The translations under genes and the position numbers were made by a program. The notes under the pieces were generated by a model. The model searched no databases, was not told where the DNA came from, and saw only the letters and a list, made by a program, of their open reading frames with translations. A stretch of DNA of 64,000 nucleotides from Lachnospiraceae bacterium (GTDB lineage Bacteria > Bacillota > Clostridia > Lachnospirales > Lachnospiraceae), in assembly GCA_910575475.1 (NCBI GenBank), contig CAJTGD010000008.1:1-64000 (forward strand), given 5' to 3'. Each line of letters starts with the position of its first letter. The first letter of the stretch is position 1. Of the stretch, positions 26,631 through 35,550 are shown piece after piece.

Positions 26631-28647
26631 ATGAAAAAGAGGTTTAACATTGCGGGAACCTGCATTCCGCAAAAACATTACATGGCGGATACATCCGAAA
26701 AGCTCAGCCGTATGATCAGACTGATCGAACAGGAATCCTATTTTATGTTCAACCGTGCGCGCCAGTATGGAAAGACGACTACACTTATGCTGCTCTGGAG
26801 CCGATTGAAAGAAAAATATGTTGTGATCAACATCAGCTTTGAGGGAATGGGAATGGATGCATTCGGATCAGAGGATGCGTTTGTCAGGAGATTTTGCGGG
26901 CGGGTCGAGAAAAATCTCCGGCTTTCCGGTTACAGCGAAGCGAAGCAGAATATCTGGAAATGCACGGCCGGGAAAGAAAATCTGAAATTGAAATTGCGGC
27001 CGGATGAGGAAAGAAAGTATAATTCTCCATGGAATATCGCGGTAGATTTTCCCATTGATATGAGCCTTTCCGTGCCGGAAATATCGTCCATGATACGGGA
27101 ATATGAAGAGGAGCAGGAATTTACGATTGACGCGGAGGATGTAGCCTGTGAAATCCGCCGTTATACATCAGGCTACCCATTTCTTGTCAGTCTGATCTGT
27201 CTGTGGATGGACGAGCGCGTTTCCGGCGAGCTGTCCCTGAAGGACTGCTGGACGCCGCGGGGAGTCCGCGCGGCGGCGCGGGAGATCCTTAAGGGTACAA
27301 ACCCCCTGTTTGACGATATGATCAAGAACCTGGAAAATAATCCGAAATTCCGGAGCTTTGTGGAGGGCATTCTTTTTCACGGAAACCAGATTCCGTACAA
27401 GGTGTCAAACACGGAGATCAATCTGGGCGTGACATTTGGTATTATTGGGGAAAAAGAGGGACTCTGCAAGATTTCCAAGAAAAGTTACATCCAGGATGTA
27501 TTCGTGCTGGGAAATAACGGATACCAGTACAATTATCTGCAGAATATCCGCGGGAGCCTCATGGAAACCGACTGGTTTCAAGAATGTGTGGACAAAGAGA
27601 AAAAGGGTTTCCAGTATATCCTGCCCCACGATGTGGACTACTATGAGACGGGAAAGACTCCGGCCAGCCAGGCCATTTCCGTAGTGCTGCCCATCCGGTC
27701 CGGCAACGAGACAGTGGGGTATACGCTGTGCGACATTCGGATGAACAAGGCCGCTGTCCTGCCGGAAAGTATCCACAAGGATGCCAATATGAATGCCTAC
27801 CTGGTCAACGGTTCTACAAAGGAGTACTACGATTTTCAGACGAAGCAGAACCACACGGAAGGGACAGCGGAATTTATCCGTTATCTGGGAGACAAAAAGA
27901 GCGATTCACTGAGGGCGGATGACCATTTTATCATTTACTCAAAAATGGAAAGCAGCGACTGGTATATTGCGGCGGTCTACCTGTACAAGGACATCATTTC
28001 ACATGTATGTATCCTATGTGCGCGGGATTCCGTTCAGCTGGGAATATCCAAGAAAAATACTCCATTATACGAGTAAGGATCTGTGGAACTGGACATTTGC
28101 CGGAGAAGCGAAGCTGGCCTCGGACCGGGTGATTGATGCCTGTATCATCCGGCTGCCTGACGGACGCTGGAAGATGTGGTACAAAAATGAGGCAGATCAG
28201 GGATTTACTTACAGCGCGCTCAGCACGGATCTGTATCATTGGATCCCAGGCGGCGCGGAGATTACGGATTGTCCCCATGAGGGGCCCAATGTATTTTTCT
28301 TCCGGGAAAGATACTGGATGCTCACAGATCCCTGGCATGGGCTTGGGGTGTATGTCAGTGAAGACGCGGTACATTGGAAGAGATGCTCCAATATCCTGCG
28401 GGAACCGGGACTGCGCCGGGATGACAGCGGGATCGGAGCGCATGCGGACGTGCTGGTGCATAAAGGGCGTGCATACATTTTTTACTTTACACATCCCGAG
28501 ATCACAGAGGAAGAAAGAAATGATCCGGACTTTGTATGGGAATACCGGCATCGGCGCTCCTCCTTGCAGGCTGCGGAGCTGATCTGCAAGGGTGGGGAAC
28601 TGGCCTGCGACAGAAATCATGTGGAGATGGATCTGGAGGGGATGTGA
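26631..28647 (+). pseudogene. Mosaic of three gene fragments: AAA-ATPase-like, sensor-kinase ectodomain, glycosidase
   Basis: The first open frame (26631-28076, 481 codons) begins as an AAA-ATPase_like protein (NRARQYGKTTT P-loop; LKLRPDEERKYNSPWNIAVD; YTSGYPFLVSLIC). The Walker B block that belongs between residues 108 and 120 is gone. At about 27455 it changes into the extracellular sensor of a YesM-type kinase (YIQDVFVLGNNGYQYNYLQN to SSDWYIAAVYLYKDI). From about 27995 another frame continues as the C-terminal 215 residues of a GH43/GH32-like beta-propeller glycosidase (GIPFSWEYPRKILHYTSKDL; GRWKMWYKNEAD) ending at 28647. None of the three is complete. Confidence 0.75.
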
Positions 28648-28700
28648 AATACGGCGCGCTTTTCCCTTCAAGGAAAAACAGAGCTCTAAAATTATAAAGT

Positions 28701-28737
28701 ATCCGGCGAAACGCGCCAGTGACGCGTTTCGCCGGAT
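28701..28737. terminator. Perfect 15-bp hairpin between glycosidase fragment and brnTA
   Basis: ATCCGGCGAAACGCG and its exact complement around 7 bases. Only weak T-runs flank it (ACTTTATAATTTT on the minus side), so it may be a terminator for the minus-strand antitoxin gene or a transcript-end hairpin. It starts 54 bases after the glycosidase stop. Confidence 0.5.
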
Positions 28738-28740
28738 GGA

Positions 28741-28950
28741 TCAGTTCCAATTTATCTGCAGCTGTCTCTTCTTTTCTGCGCAATCGGAAAGATAGAGATT
28801 GATAAGTGTCTGGTATGGAATACCAGAAAACTTAGACTGTGATTTGAAATAATCTATCGTATCCGCATCAATATTTATGGTGATCTGTTTCTTGAGCTTA
28901 TTCGTATATGGATTCTTACGAGCCTTGCTGAAATCATATTCTTCCTTCAT
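28741..28950 (-). CDS. brnA: BrnA-type antitoxin
   Basis: 69 aa, typical of the CopG-like BrnA family: EYDFSKARKNPYTNKLKKQI then a ribbon-helix-helix (ITINIDADTIDYFKSQSKFS) and PYQTLINLYLSDCAEK. It should bind the brnT promoter and neutralise BrnT. AGGAGG precedes the ATG at 28950. It follows the brnT remnant by 11 bases in the usual toxin-first order. Confidence 0.82.
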   Translation of the reverse strand: MKEEYDFSKARKNPYTNKLKKQITINIDADTIDYFKSQSKFSGIPYQTLINLYLSDCAEKKRQLQINWN

Positions 28951-28961
28951 GACCGCGCCTC

Positions 28962-29126
28962 CTATGCTTCTCGATAATATCTCGTTTCTGTAGTAGTTGC
29001 TTTTCTTGCAGATATAATACGTATAATAGAATCAGATTCCCGATAACAATGACATACCACAAGCAGATTCGTCTTCTTATTAATTTCGTTTTTCTTAGTA
29101 TCCCATTCAAATTGTATATGCTCCAT
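28962..29126 (-). pseudogene. brnT: BrnT-type toxin gene with an internal in-frame deletion
   Basis: 54 codons from ATG 29126 to TAG 28962. The beginning (IQFEWDTKKNEINKK) and end (LLVVCHCYRESDSIIRIISA then RKAT) are those of BrnT ribonucleases, but these are about 90 residues long. The 35-40 residues that should follow NKK, with the core strands and helix, are missing, although the frame is kept. It is therefore unlikely to be an active toxin, while the antitoxin is intact. Confidence 0.75.
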
Positions 29127-29132
29127 AATTAA

Positions 29133-29161
29133 ATTATAATTATAGAATAATTATATGTCAA
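29133..29161 (-). promoter_or_regulatory. Promoter of brnTA
   Basis: On the minus strand TTGACA (29161-29156), a 17-base spacer and TATAAT (29138-29133), 7 bases before the brnT start codon. This is a consensus promoter with a nearly leaderless message. Confidence 0.8.
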
Positions 29162-29241
29162 TCCTGTTTTTATCCTGGGAGGTGGACGAATCGGCCAAAA
29201 TGTATTATCATGAAAGAAAACCGTTGAGCATGAAAACACTC

Positions 29242-29278
29242 GTTACATGTCACACCTGGTCAAGGTGTGACATGTAAC
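29242..29278. promoter_or_regulatory. Perfect 16-bp inverted repeat upstream of the mutarotase gene
   Basis: GTTACATGTCACACCT and its exact complement with loop GGTCA. No T-run follows. It lies 35 bases before the mutarotase start, so it would be in or next to the leader. It has the same overall size and GTTAC ends as the element at 9224. Confidence 0.6.
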
Positions 29279-29312
29279 AAACACTCGCCGAAATGCAGAA
29301 AGGACGAAAACC

Positions 29313-29960
29313 ATGGAACGACACACATTTGCGATGAAAGTAAAAAAGGGACAGATGGACGAATACCGCAGAAGGCTGGGCGGGATCTGGCCGGAGCTGA
29401 CCGCGTTTCTGGACCGGAATCAAGTGAAGAATTTCAGCATCTGGAACGCGGAGGATCTGATCTTCGGGTATTACGAAACTGCCGGGAACAGGGCGCTTCC
29501 CGCAAAAGAGGAGGCAGCCGTCAGGGAATGGACCGAAAGGATGGAAGAGACCTTTGACTGGATCTCCGCACCGGGAGAGCCTATGCGGCTGATGTACCAG
29601 GATTTCGGCATCGTGAGGGAGAGCAAGGAGCTGATCCGCCACAGGATGTTCATGACCCGGTTAAAGCCGGGATGCGAGGAGGAGTACAAGAAACGGCACG
29701 ACGGGCTGATCGCGAAACGGGGGGATGCCATTACCCAGGGACCGGACAGCAATTTCAGCATCTGGTGCGCGGGCGGCTACATCTTCGGATATGATGAGAT
29801 CGATACGACCATGGAGAAGGAGCCAACCGAAGCAGACAAGGCATTTACCGTAGAATGGGAAACCCGCCAGCTGGAGATCATGGACTGGATCACCAATGAT
29901 GTGGACTGGCTGACGGGAGAACACCATGCGGCGAGCATACGGCTGGCGTGGCATGCATAG
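29313..29960 (+). CDS. Tandem-duplicated L-rhamnose mutarotase (RhaM family)
   Basis: 215 aa, twice the family length of about 104. Each half has the RhaM plan: HTFAMKVKKGQMDEYRRRL with NFSIWNAEDLIFGYYE in the first, and HRMFMTRLKPGCEEEYKKRH with NFSIWCAGGYIFGYDE in the second. The catalytic His at the start and Tyr/Trp positions are visible in both. RhaM interconverts the anomers of L-rhamnose or a similar sugar. AAAGGA lies before the ATG. It is not beside other rhamnose genes, so its sugar is uncertain. Confidence 0.8.
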   Translation: MERHTFAMKVKKGQMDEYRRRLGGIWPELTAFLDRNQVKNFSIWNAEDLIFGYYETAGNRALPAKEEAAVREWTERMEETFDWISAPGEPMRLMYQDFGIVRESKELIRHRMFMTRLKPGCEEEYKKRHDGLIAKRGDAITQGPDSNFSIWCAGGYIFGYDEIDTTMEKEPTEADKAFTVEWETRQLEIMDWITNDVDWLTGEHHAASIRLAWHA

Positions 29961-29976
29961 AGGGCGCGTGGAGCCC

Positions 29977-31326
29977 TCAGGCGCCCTCCAGGCCATGGAT
30001 CCAGTCTGATTTCAAGTAATAGACCAGAAATGTCAAAGAGCTGAGAGCCCATGTGAGAGGATAAGCCCAAAAAATCATTTTCATTTCCGGAATGATCCGG
30101 ACCGCGATCGTAATATAGCTGATCCGAACCACACACCAGAAGACCAGCATAATGATCATCGGTACGGCAGATTTACCGGCTCCCCGCAGGATTCCCGCCA
30201 TGCAGTGGGAGAACGCGAGAAGAAAGAAGAAAAATGTCTCCGTGCGCGCCTGCGCTGTTCCGATGGCGATGACTTCCGGGGTGCTGTTGAAGGCGGCGAT
30301 CAGCCAGGGGATACAGACATAGATCAACAGCCCGATCAGCTCCGCGACCGCGACTGTACAGAAAATGCCGAATGCGGCGCCCCGCCTGGCGCGGTCATAT
30401 TTCTTCGCGCCCAGGTTCTGGCTGATGAAGGTGGTGAGGGCCAGTGAAAAGCAGGTGATCGGCAGGAACACGAACCCCTGGATCTTGGAGTAGGCGCCGC
30501 ATCCGGCAACGGCCATCTGCCCGAACTGGTTGATATTGGCCTGTACAAATACATTTGCAACGGAAATAATGGAATTCTGGAAGCCGGCCGGGATTCCATT
30601 TTCCAGGATCTGCTTCAAAATTTCTTTATTTAATCTCATTTCTCTAAGTTCCAGCCGGACATCCTCCGGGCTTTTCATCAGCTGGCGCAGACACAGGAAT
30701 GCGCTGACAAACTGAGAGATCACGGTAGCCAGCGCGGCCGCCCCTACCCCAAAATGAAATCCGCCGATCAGGATCAGGTCCAGAAGGATGTTGATGACGG
30801 AGGAGATCACAAGATAGATCAGCGGGTGACGGCTGTCCCCTACGGACTGAAGGATCCCGACGAAAAAGTTATACATCACGAATGCCAGCGATCCGGAAAA
30901 ATAGATTCGGAAATATGTAATGGAGCTGGGCAGAACCTCGGCCGGAGTTCCCATGAGCACCAGGATCTGCGGCGCGGCAAAGAGACCGATGAAGGTCAGG
31001 ATCAGACCGCAGATCATACCGAAGGCCGCGGTAGTATGGATGGACAGCCGGAGCTGTTCCGCATTCCGCGCGCCGAAATGTTTGGCAATGACAACACCGG
31101 CTCCGATGGCAATCCCGTTGAAAAAGCCGACCATCAGAAAAATCAGGCTGCCGGAGGAACTCACAGCGGCCAGAGCGGCATTTCCGATAAAATTGCCGAC
31201 GATCAGAGAATCAGCCGTATTATAAAGCTGCTGAAAAAGATTTCCCCAAAAAAGGGGAAACGCAAATGCAACAATACGTTTCCCGATAGAACCCTCAGTC
31301 ATAAGTGTAAAAGAAGAATCTGACAT
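29977..31326 (-). CDS. MATE-family efflux transporter
   Basis: 449 aa with twelve hydrophobic segments. Typical stretches are PLFWGNLFQQLYNTADSLIV at the N-terminus, ISSVINILLDLILIGGFHFG in the middle and FSHCMAGILRGAGKSAVPM in the second half. It exports drugs or metabolites against Na+ or H+ gradients. The start is the ATG at 31326 with GGAGGG upstream rather than earlier codons. The AraC gene lies upstream on the same strand 75 bp away and could regulate it. Confidence 0.92.
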   Translation of the reverse strand: MSDSSFTLMTEGSIGKRIVAFAFPLFWGNLFQQLYNTADSLIVGNFIGNAALAAVSSSGSLIFLMVGFFNGIAIGAGVVIAKHFGARNAEQLRLSIHTTAAFGMICGLILTFIGLFAAPQILVLMGTPAEVLPSSITYFRIYFSGSLAFVMYNFFVGILQSVGDSRHPLIYLVISSVINILLDLILIGGFHFGVGAAALATVISQFVSAFLCLRQLMKSPEDVRLELREMRLNKEILKQILENGIPAGFQNSIISVANVFVQANINQFGQMAVAGCGAYSKIQGFVFLPITCFSLALTTFISQNLGAKKYDRARRGAAFGIFCTVAVAELIGLLIYVCIPWLIAAFNSTPEVIAIGTAQARTETFFFFLLAFSHCMAGILRGAGKSAVPMIIMLVFWCVVRISYITIAVRIIPEMKMIFWAYPLTWALSSLTFLVYYLKSDWIHGLEGA

Positions 31327-31400
31327 GACGGGAACCCTCCGCTTCATAAATTTTAATGGTAATTGCAATTCAATAAGTATAGGACATCAGCGGGAGAAAA

Positions 31401-32285
31401 TCAAGAGCTTCCATGATTTTTCCTGTATTCCCCCGGACTGCATCCCAGATATTTATGAAAGGTTTCCGTAAAGTAGCTTCCCCCGGAAAATCCAACCTCA
31501 TAGCAGATCTCCGTAACCGTCAGATTTGTAGACAGCAGCAGCTCCATCCCTCTGCGCAGGCGGTAATCGGTCAGATAGGCATTGGGCGTCTGGTTGATGA
31601 ACTGCCGGAAAATGGCGCAGCAGCTTGTCTTCCCAACCCCTCCCGCCCGTGCGATATCGGCAAGGCTGACCCTTTCCCTGTAGTGCTCCTGAATGTATGC
31701 GACCATATCCCTGAGCGCGCTGAGATGATGGTTCCGTGCGGGCGGTGCATCCTCGTGAACACTTCTGTTCTGGTAAAGACTGCTCCAGATATCACAGATC
31801 AGGCTCTGCAGCTTTAACTCCGCCGCATTCTCCGCAAGCGCCTCGTACATTTTTACGATATCCGCCAGAACATTTCCTTCCCATGCCGTATTATGATTCA
31901 GAAAATGCCAGGGCAGGCTGCTGTCAGACAGTACCGGGGCCACAAACTTTTGCTCCAGATACCGGGAGGCGCAGAGCAGCATGGGGTGGAAGATCACGCA
32001 GATAAAAATGCATTCGCTCCGATCCTCCGAGCAGCCGTAATGAAGCTGCCGGGCATTGACAAAAATGCCGTTTCCCGCGTCAAGCCGGGTGATCTCACCG
32101 TTGACATTGTAGAGCATATGGCCGGAAAGCACGGCGATCAGTTCAATATCGTCGTGCCAGTGGCTGACCGCCGTATAGTTGGGATAGGTTGACAAAATGT
32201 CCCGTTTTACATAGACAGGAAAGCTTTCGGTGTTGTACTGCACCCTTTCGGAACTGTCCGGATTGATAAATGATCTGGTATCCAT
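31401..32285 (-). CDS. AraC-family regulator with cupin sensor
   Basis: 294 aa. An N-terminal cupin (about 20-110) includes SHWHDDIELIAVLSGHMLYN and LDAGNGIFVNARQLH. The C-terminal pair of helix-turn-helices (190-290) has RVSLADIARAGGVGKTSCCAIF and VTEICYEVGFSGGSYFTETFHK. Such proteins sense sugars or cell-wall fragments. It starts at the ATG at 32285, and TTTATCCTCTGA upstream gives AGAGGA on the minus strand. Likely targets are the MATE gene behind it or the divergent acetyltransferase gene. Confidence 0.9.
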   Translation of the reverse strand: MDTRSFINPDSSERVQYNTESFPVYVKRDILSTYPNYTAVSHWHDDIELIAVLSGHMLYNVNGEITRLDAGNGIFVNARQLHYGCSEDRSECIFICVIFHPMLLCASRYLEQKFVAPVLSDSSLPWHFLNHNTAWEGNVLADIVKMYEALAENAAELKLQSLICDIWSSLYQNRSVHEDAPPARNHHLSALRDMVAYIQEHYRERVSLADIARAGGVGKTSCCAIFRQFINQTPNAYLTDYRLRRGMELLLSTNLTVTEICYEVGFSGGSYFTETFHKYLGCSPGEYRKNHGSS

Positions 32286-32522
32286 TGCTTTATCCTCTGA
32301 AAATATAGTCTCGCCGCATCGGATCGGCAGGTATCAGTCTCGTCTGCGATGCTGGCTATATACTGCTGCTCTGAATCATTTCGTGAAATATTGTTATAAT
32401 ATTTCGAACGTTTTGGGATTGAATGGGTGTCTCTCTTAAAATAATATAGTATTGAAAAAATTTCCCTATGTCAAGCGGGGATCTTGGCGCATTACATTAT
32501 AAATGGAAAGGAACTGATCGAT

Positions 32523-33158
32523 ATGAAAATGGATAACAGATACCGCAGAGATCATGAGATGGCATATTTTTCCGATGAAAGCGTGATGGCGGAGCAATTG
32601 GTTACGAAGAAGGCCATCCGTGAATACAATACGGTGATGCCTTTTGAAGTAGAAAAGGGGATGGAGTGCCTGAACCGAACCGGAATGAAGCACGGCAAAA
32701 ATGTATATTTCGAGCCGCCCTTCCACTGCGAGTACGGCAGCCATATTGAGGTGGGAGAGAATTTTTATGCCAACACCGGATGCATCATGCTGGATGTGGC
32801 GAAGATCACGATCGGAAAAAATGTGCTGTTCGGCCCCAATGTTTCCATCTATACGGCAGGGCATCCGATTCATCCGGACAGCAGAAATTCCGGATACGAA
32901 TACGGCATCGCCGTGACCCTCGGTGACAATGTGTGGATCGGGGGAAGCTGCGTCATCCTTCCGGGCGTCAGGATCGGAAATAACGCAGTGATCGGAGCCG
33001 GCAGCGTGGTGACCAGGGACATTCCCGACAATGTGTGCGCGGCGGGAAATCCCTGTAAGGTGATCCGCGAGATCACGGAGGCGGACAGGCCGTTTTACTA
33101 TAAGGACCGCAGATTTGACGATGAGGTGTGGGAGAAAATCTGCAAGGCTTCGGTATAG
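32523..33158 (+). CDS. Hexapeptide-repeat O-acetyltransferase (maltose/galactoside acetyltransferase type)
   Basis: 211 aa. An N-terminal helical cap (DESVMAEQLVTKKAIREYNT) is followed by left-handed beta-helix hexapeptide repeats (GENFYANTGCIMLDVAKITIG, then NVLFGPNVSIYTAGHPI with the catalytic His, and LGDNVWIGGSCVILPGV, IGNNAVIGAGSVVTRDIP). It transfers acetyl from acetyl-CoA to a sugar hydroxyl. The ATG at 32523 is preferred, with AAAGGA upstream. The broken NUDIX gene starts 3 bases after its stop. Confidence 0.9.
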   Translation: MKMDNRYRRDHEMAYFSDESVMAEQLVTKKAIREYNTVMPFEVEKGMECLNRTGMKHGKNVYFEPPFHCEYGSHIEVGENFYANTGCIMLDVAKITIGKNVLFGPNVSIYTAGHPIHPDSRNSGYEYGIAVTLGDNVWIGGSCVILPGVRIGNNAVIGAGSVVTRDIPDNVCAAGNPCKVIREITEADRPFYYKDRRFDDEVWEKICKASV

Positions 33159-33161
33159 GAT

Positions 33162-33602
33162 ATGAATAAAAATGAAAAGTGGCTGGAATGGGCGATCGAG
33201 CTGCAGAGCCTTGCCCAGGACGGCCGGATCCTTCTGGTAAAGGAAAACAACGGAACCTGGTCCCTGCCCGGCGGCTGGGTGGATGTACAGGTGTCCGTCA
33301 TGGAAAATGTGATCAAGGAAGTCAGGGAAGAAGCGGGGCTTGAGGTGACCGCGGATCTGGTCATTGCCGTGCAGGACCGGGAGAAGCACAACCTTCCGGT
33401 CTATGCCTAAAGGGTCTGTAAGATTTTTGTGCTCTGCTCCGTAGTGGGCGGAGCATTCGAACCCAATATCGAAACCGTGGAGAGCAGATATTTTGGGATT
33501 GATGAGCTGCCTGCGCTTGCGGAAGAAAAGAACAATGAAGAGCAGGTGAGGATGTGCTTTGAAGCATACCATGCGGAAAACTGGAAAACGCTGATCGACT
33601 GA
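33162..33602 (+). pseudogene. NUDIX hydrolase with N-terminal deletion and a nonsense codon
   Basis: It starts like the longer NUDIX proteins with an extra N-terminal helical domain (MNKNEKWLEWAIELQSLAQ), then jumps directly to DGRILLVKENNGTWSLPGG. The usual sixty residues between are missing, though the frame is kept. The NUDIX box is intact (GWVDVQVSVMENVIKEVREE then AGL). At 33408-33410 a TAA interrupts where the family has Tyr (PVYA-stop-RVCKIFVLC), after which the frame continues to the natural end at 33600-33602 (EEQVRMCFEAYHAENW). If translated, only 82 residues result. Confidence 0.8.
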
Positions 33603-33608
33603 GCAGGA

Positions 33609-33644
33609 AACGGAGGAGTGTGATATCACATTTCTCCGTTTTTT
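33609..33644 (+). terminator. Terminator after the acetyltransferase/NUDIX unit
   Basis: AACGGAG-GAG-TGTGA pairs with TCACA-TTT-CTCCGTT and is followed by TTTTTT. Confidence 0.8.
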
Positions 33645-33721
33645 AAAATACAGCAAGAAAAATGAAAGGTTTCCTTTTAAAGCGTACTATACTATTATTT
33701 GGTAAAAGGAGATGAGACATT

Positions 33722-34552
33722 ATGTCAAATGAAAATATCGAATATACATCGCAAGTGATCGAATATATTGAATCCCGCCTGGAGGAACCCCTGAGTCTGG
33801 AAACCGTGGCGGATGCCGTCCATTGCTCCAAATACCATCTCCACCGGATCTTCACAGAGACCGCCGGGCTGACGATCCATGAGTATATCCGTCGGAGGCG
33901 TCTCACAGAAGCTGCCAGGCAGCTCGTATATTCAGACCGGCCGCTCTATGAGATCGCCATACTGGCCGGATATGGAAGCCGTCAGGCATTCAGCGATATT
34001 TTCAAAGCCATGTACAAGCTCACGCCCAGCCAATTCCGGGAGAAAAAAACATTTTATCCGCTGCAGCTCAGATACACATTGATCCATGCTCCCGAAAAAG
34101 AGAAGGACTGGGAGAACAGGATCGTATTTGCGGAACCGGAAGATATCCCGGCCTGGATGGAGCTGGTTCGGCTTGTGGCAGGCGGCTTCCCGTATCTGGA
34201 TGAGGCAGGCTACCAAAAACAGCTGACACAGTACATCCGGGAAAAACGCGCGCTGATCTTGAAGGATCAGGAAACCGCGGCCGGCATCATGGGGTTTCAT
34301 GCCGAAAATGGAAGCATTGATTTTTTCGGCATTCATCCCCAGTACGCTGGATACGGGATAGAGCAGGCATTTATACAAAAAGCGGCAAAGGAGATGCGGC
34401 CGGATCAGAGCATCAGTATCACGACTTTCCGAAAAGGAGATAAAGCTGATCCGGGATACCGGGCCGTTTATCAGGCGCTGGGATTTGCGGAGGCAGAGCT
34501 GCTCGTGGAATACGGCTATCCGACGCAGAGATTTGTGATGCGGAGACATTAG
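33722..34552 (+). CDS. AraC-type DNA-binding domain fused to a GNAT-like domain
   Basis: 276 aa. Residues 8-105 are a complete AraC/XylS double helix-turn-helix placed at the N-terminus (LETVADAVHCSKYHLHRIFT; YEIAILAGYGSRQAFSDIFK). Residues 130-276 read as an N-acetyltransferase fold (RIVFAEPEDIPAWMELVRLV, then FFGIHPQYAGYGIEQAFIQK where the acetyl-CoA loop should be, and YRAVYQALGFAEAE). The CoA loop is only loosely conserved, so the domain may sense rather than catalyse. AAAGGAGATG precedes the ATG. Transcribed alone. Confidence 0.82.
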   Translation: MSNENIEYTSQVIEYIESRLEEPLSLETVADAVHCSKYHLHRIFTETAGLTIHEYIRRRRLTEAARQLVYSDRPLYEIAILAGYGSRQAFSDIFKAMYKLTPSQFREKKTFYPLQLRYTLIHAPEKEKDWENRIVFAEPEDIPAWMELVRLVAGGFPYLDEAGYQKQLTQYIREKRALILKDQETAAGIMGFHAENGSIDFFGIHPQYAGYGIEQAFIQKAAKEMRPDQSISITTFRKGDKADPGYRAVYQALGFAEAELLVEYGYPTQRFVMRRH

Positions 34553-34643
34553 AATCGCATCATACTGAGCGCCGGATAAATCGGCTGTTCAACATCATAT
34601 TGAGCATACTCAACTGCAGCAAACATAAGTAGGAGGAATATCC

Positions 34644-35280
34644 ATGGAAACAGATCAAAAGCAGCCGGCGGAAAATGCGCTGGCACAGGACTTTCATTTC
34701 CTTTCACTGATTCGATTCGCATTTCCCACCATGGTCATGATGATCTTTATGGGGCTCTACACCATCGTGGATACGATCTTTGTATCCCGTTTCGTCAACA
34801 CCAATGCGCTGTCTGCGTTAAACATCGTCTGTCCGGTCATCAATCTGACCGTGGGTCTGGGAACTATGCTGGCAGCAGGCGGCAGCGCCATTGTGGCCGC
34901 GAAAATGGGACAGGGCAGGGAGCAGGAAGCACGGCGGGATCTTCGGGATATCCATGCTGTTTGGAGAACCCTTCCTTCGGATATTCTGCCGGCCGGAAAC
35001 CGAAGTCTATGCGATCGCAGGAGAGGGCATCCGCATTTTCCCGGCGGCGTTTCTGTTCTGCGGGATGAATATTTTTACTTCCTCCATGTTTACCGCATTA
35101 TCCAACGGAAAGGTGTCTGCGCTGATCTCATTTTTAAGAACCTTCGGTCTGATTACCCTGTTTCTGATGCTCCTGCCGAAATTCCTTGGGATCACCGGAG
35201 TCTGGATGGCGGTGCCTGCCGCGGAAGCGGCGACCTGGATCGCGGCTGCGGGGATGGTATACAGGCGTAAGAGGAGATAG
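34644..35280 (+). pseudogene. MATE-family transporter, middle deleted and frame shifted
   Basis: The first 95 codons are a normal MATE N-terminus (LSLIRFAFPTMVMMIFMGLY; VSRFVNTNALSALNIVCP; AAGGSAIVAAKMGQG). Near 34945 the sequence jumps to the last third of the same family in another frame (LFGEPFLRIFCRPETEVYAI; MNIFTSSMFTALSNGKVSAL) and ends at 35280. More than 200 residues are missing. AGGAGG and the ATG at 34644 are still good, so the gene is expressed but cannot make a transporter. Confidence 0.85.
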
Positions 35281-35423
35281 TGCAGCTGTGAGCGCCAGCG
35301 TGAACAGTAAAGTCCGGCATCCGGCCGGGAATCCTTAGATTGTGTACACAGACAAAATGAAAATATTAAAGTGGAAAAGATTGTGCTTCCGTACAATGAC
35401 ATTCTCCAAAGAAATAAGTATAC

Positions 35424-35490
35424 TATACCTTAGGAAACGGTCGAATGTCCATAATGGGATGCCCTTGGATATATATTATAAAACGGCCGG
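35424..35490 (-). repeat. Single copy of the dispersed 46-bp repeat family
   Basis: Read on the minus strand this is CGGCCGTTTTATAATATATA then TCCAAGGGCATCCCATTATG and GACATTCGACCGTTTCC. It matches the unit arrayed at 22989-23143 and that at 46293-46355 with scattered differences. It lies upstream of the OFA transporter gene. Confidence 0.8.
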
Positions 35491-35550
35491 ATATCCATGT
35501 ATGGACATAAGTGAAGAATATTTACAAAAAACAACAGGGGGATGAAACTC

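Noticed and set aside
30754..31323. Long plus-strand ORF opposite the MATE pump
   Set aside because: It is a shadow of the MATE gene, with charged low-complexity composition typical of the antisense frame.
32466..33656. 396-codon minus-strand ORF opposite the acetyltransferase and NUDIX genes
   Set aside because: The plus strand has clear hexapeptide and NUDIX motifs with ribosome sites; the antisense frame has none.
35342..35545. 67-codon ORF before the OFA transporter
   Set aside because: It runs through a dispersed repeat copy and has no ribosome site.
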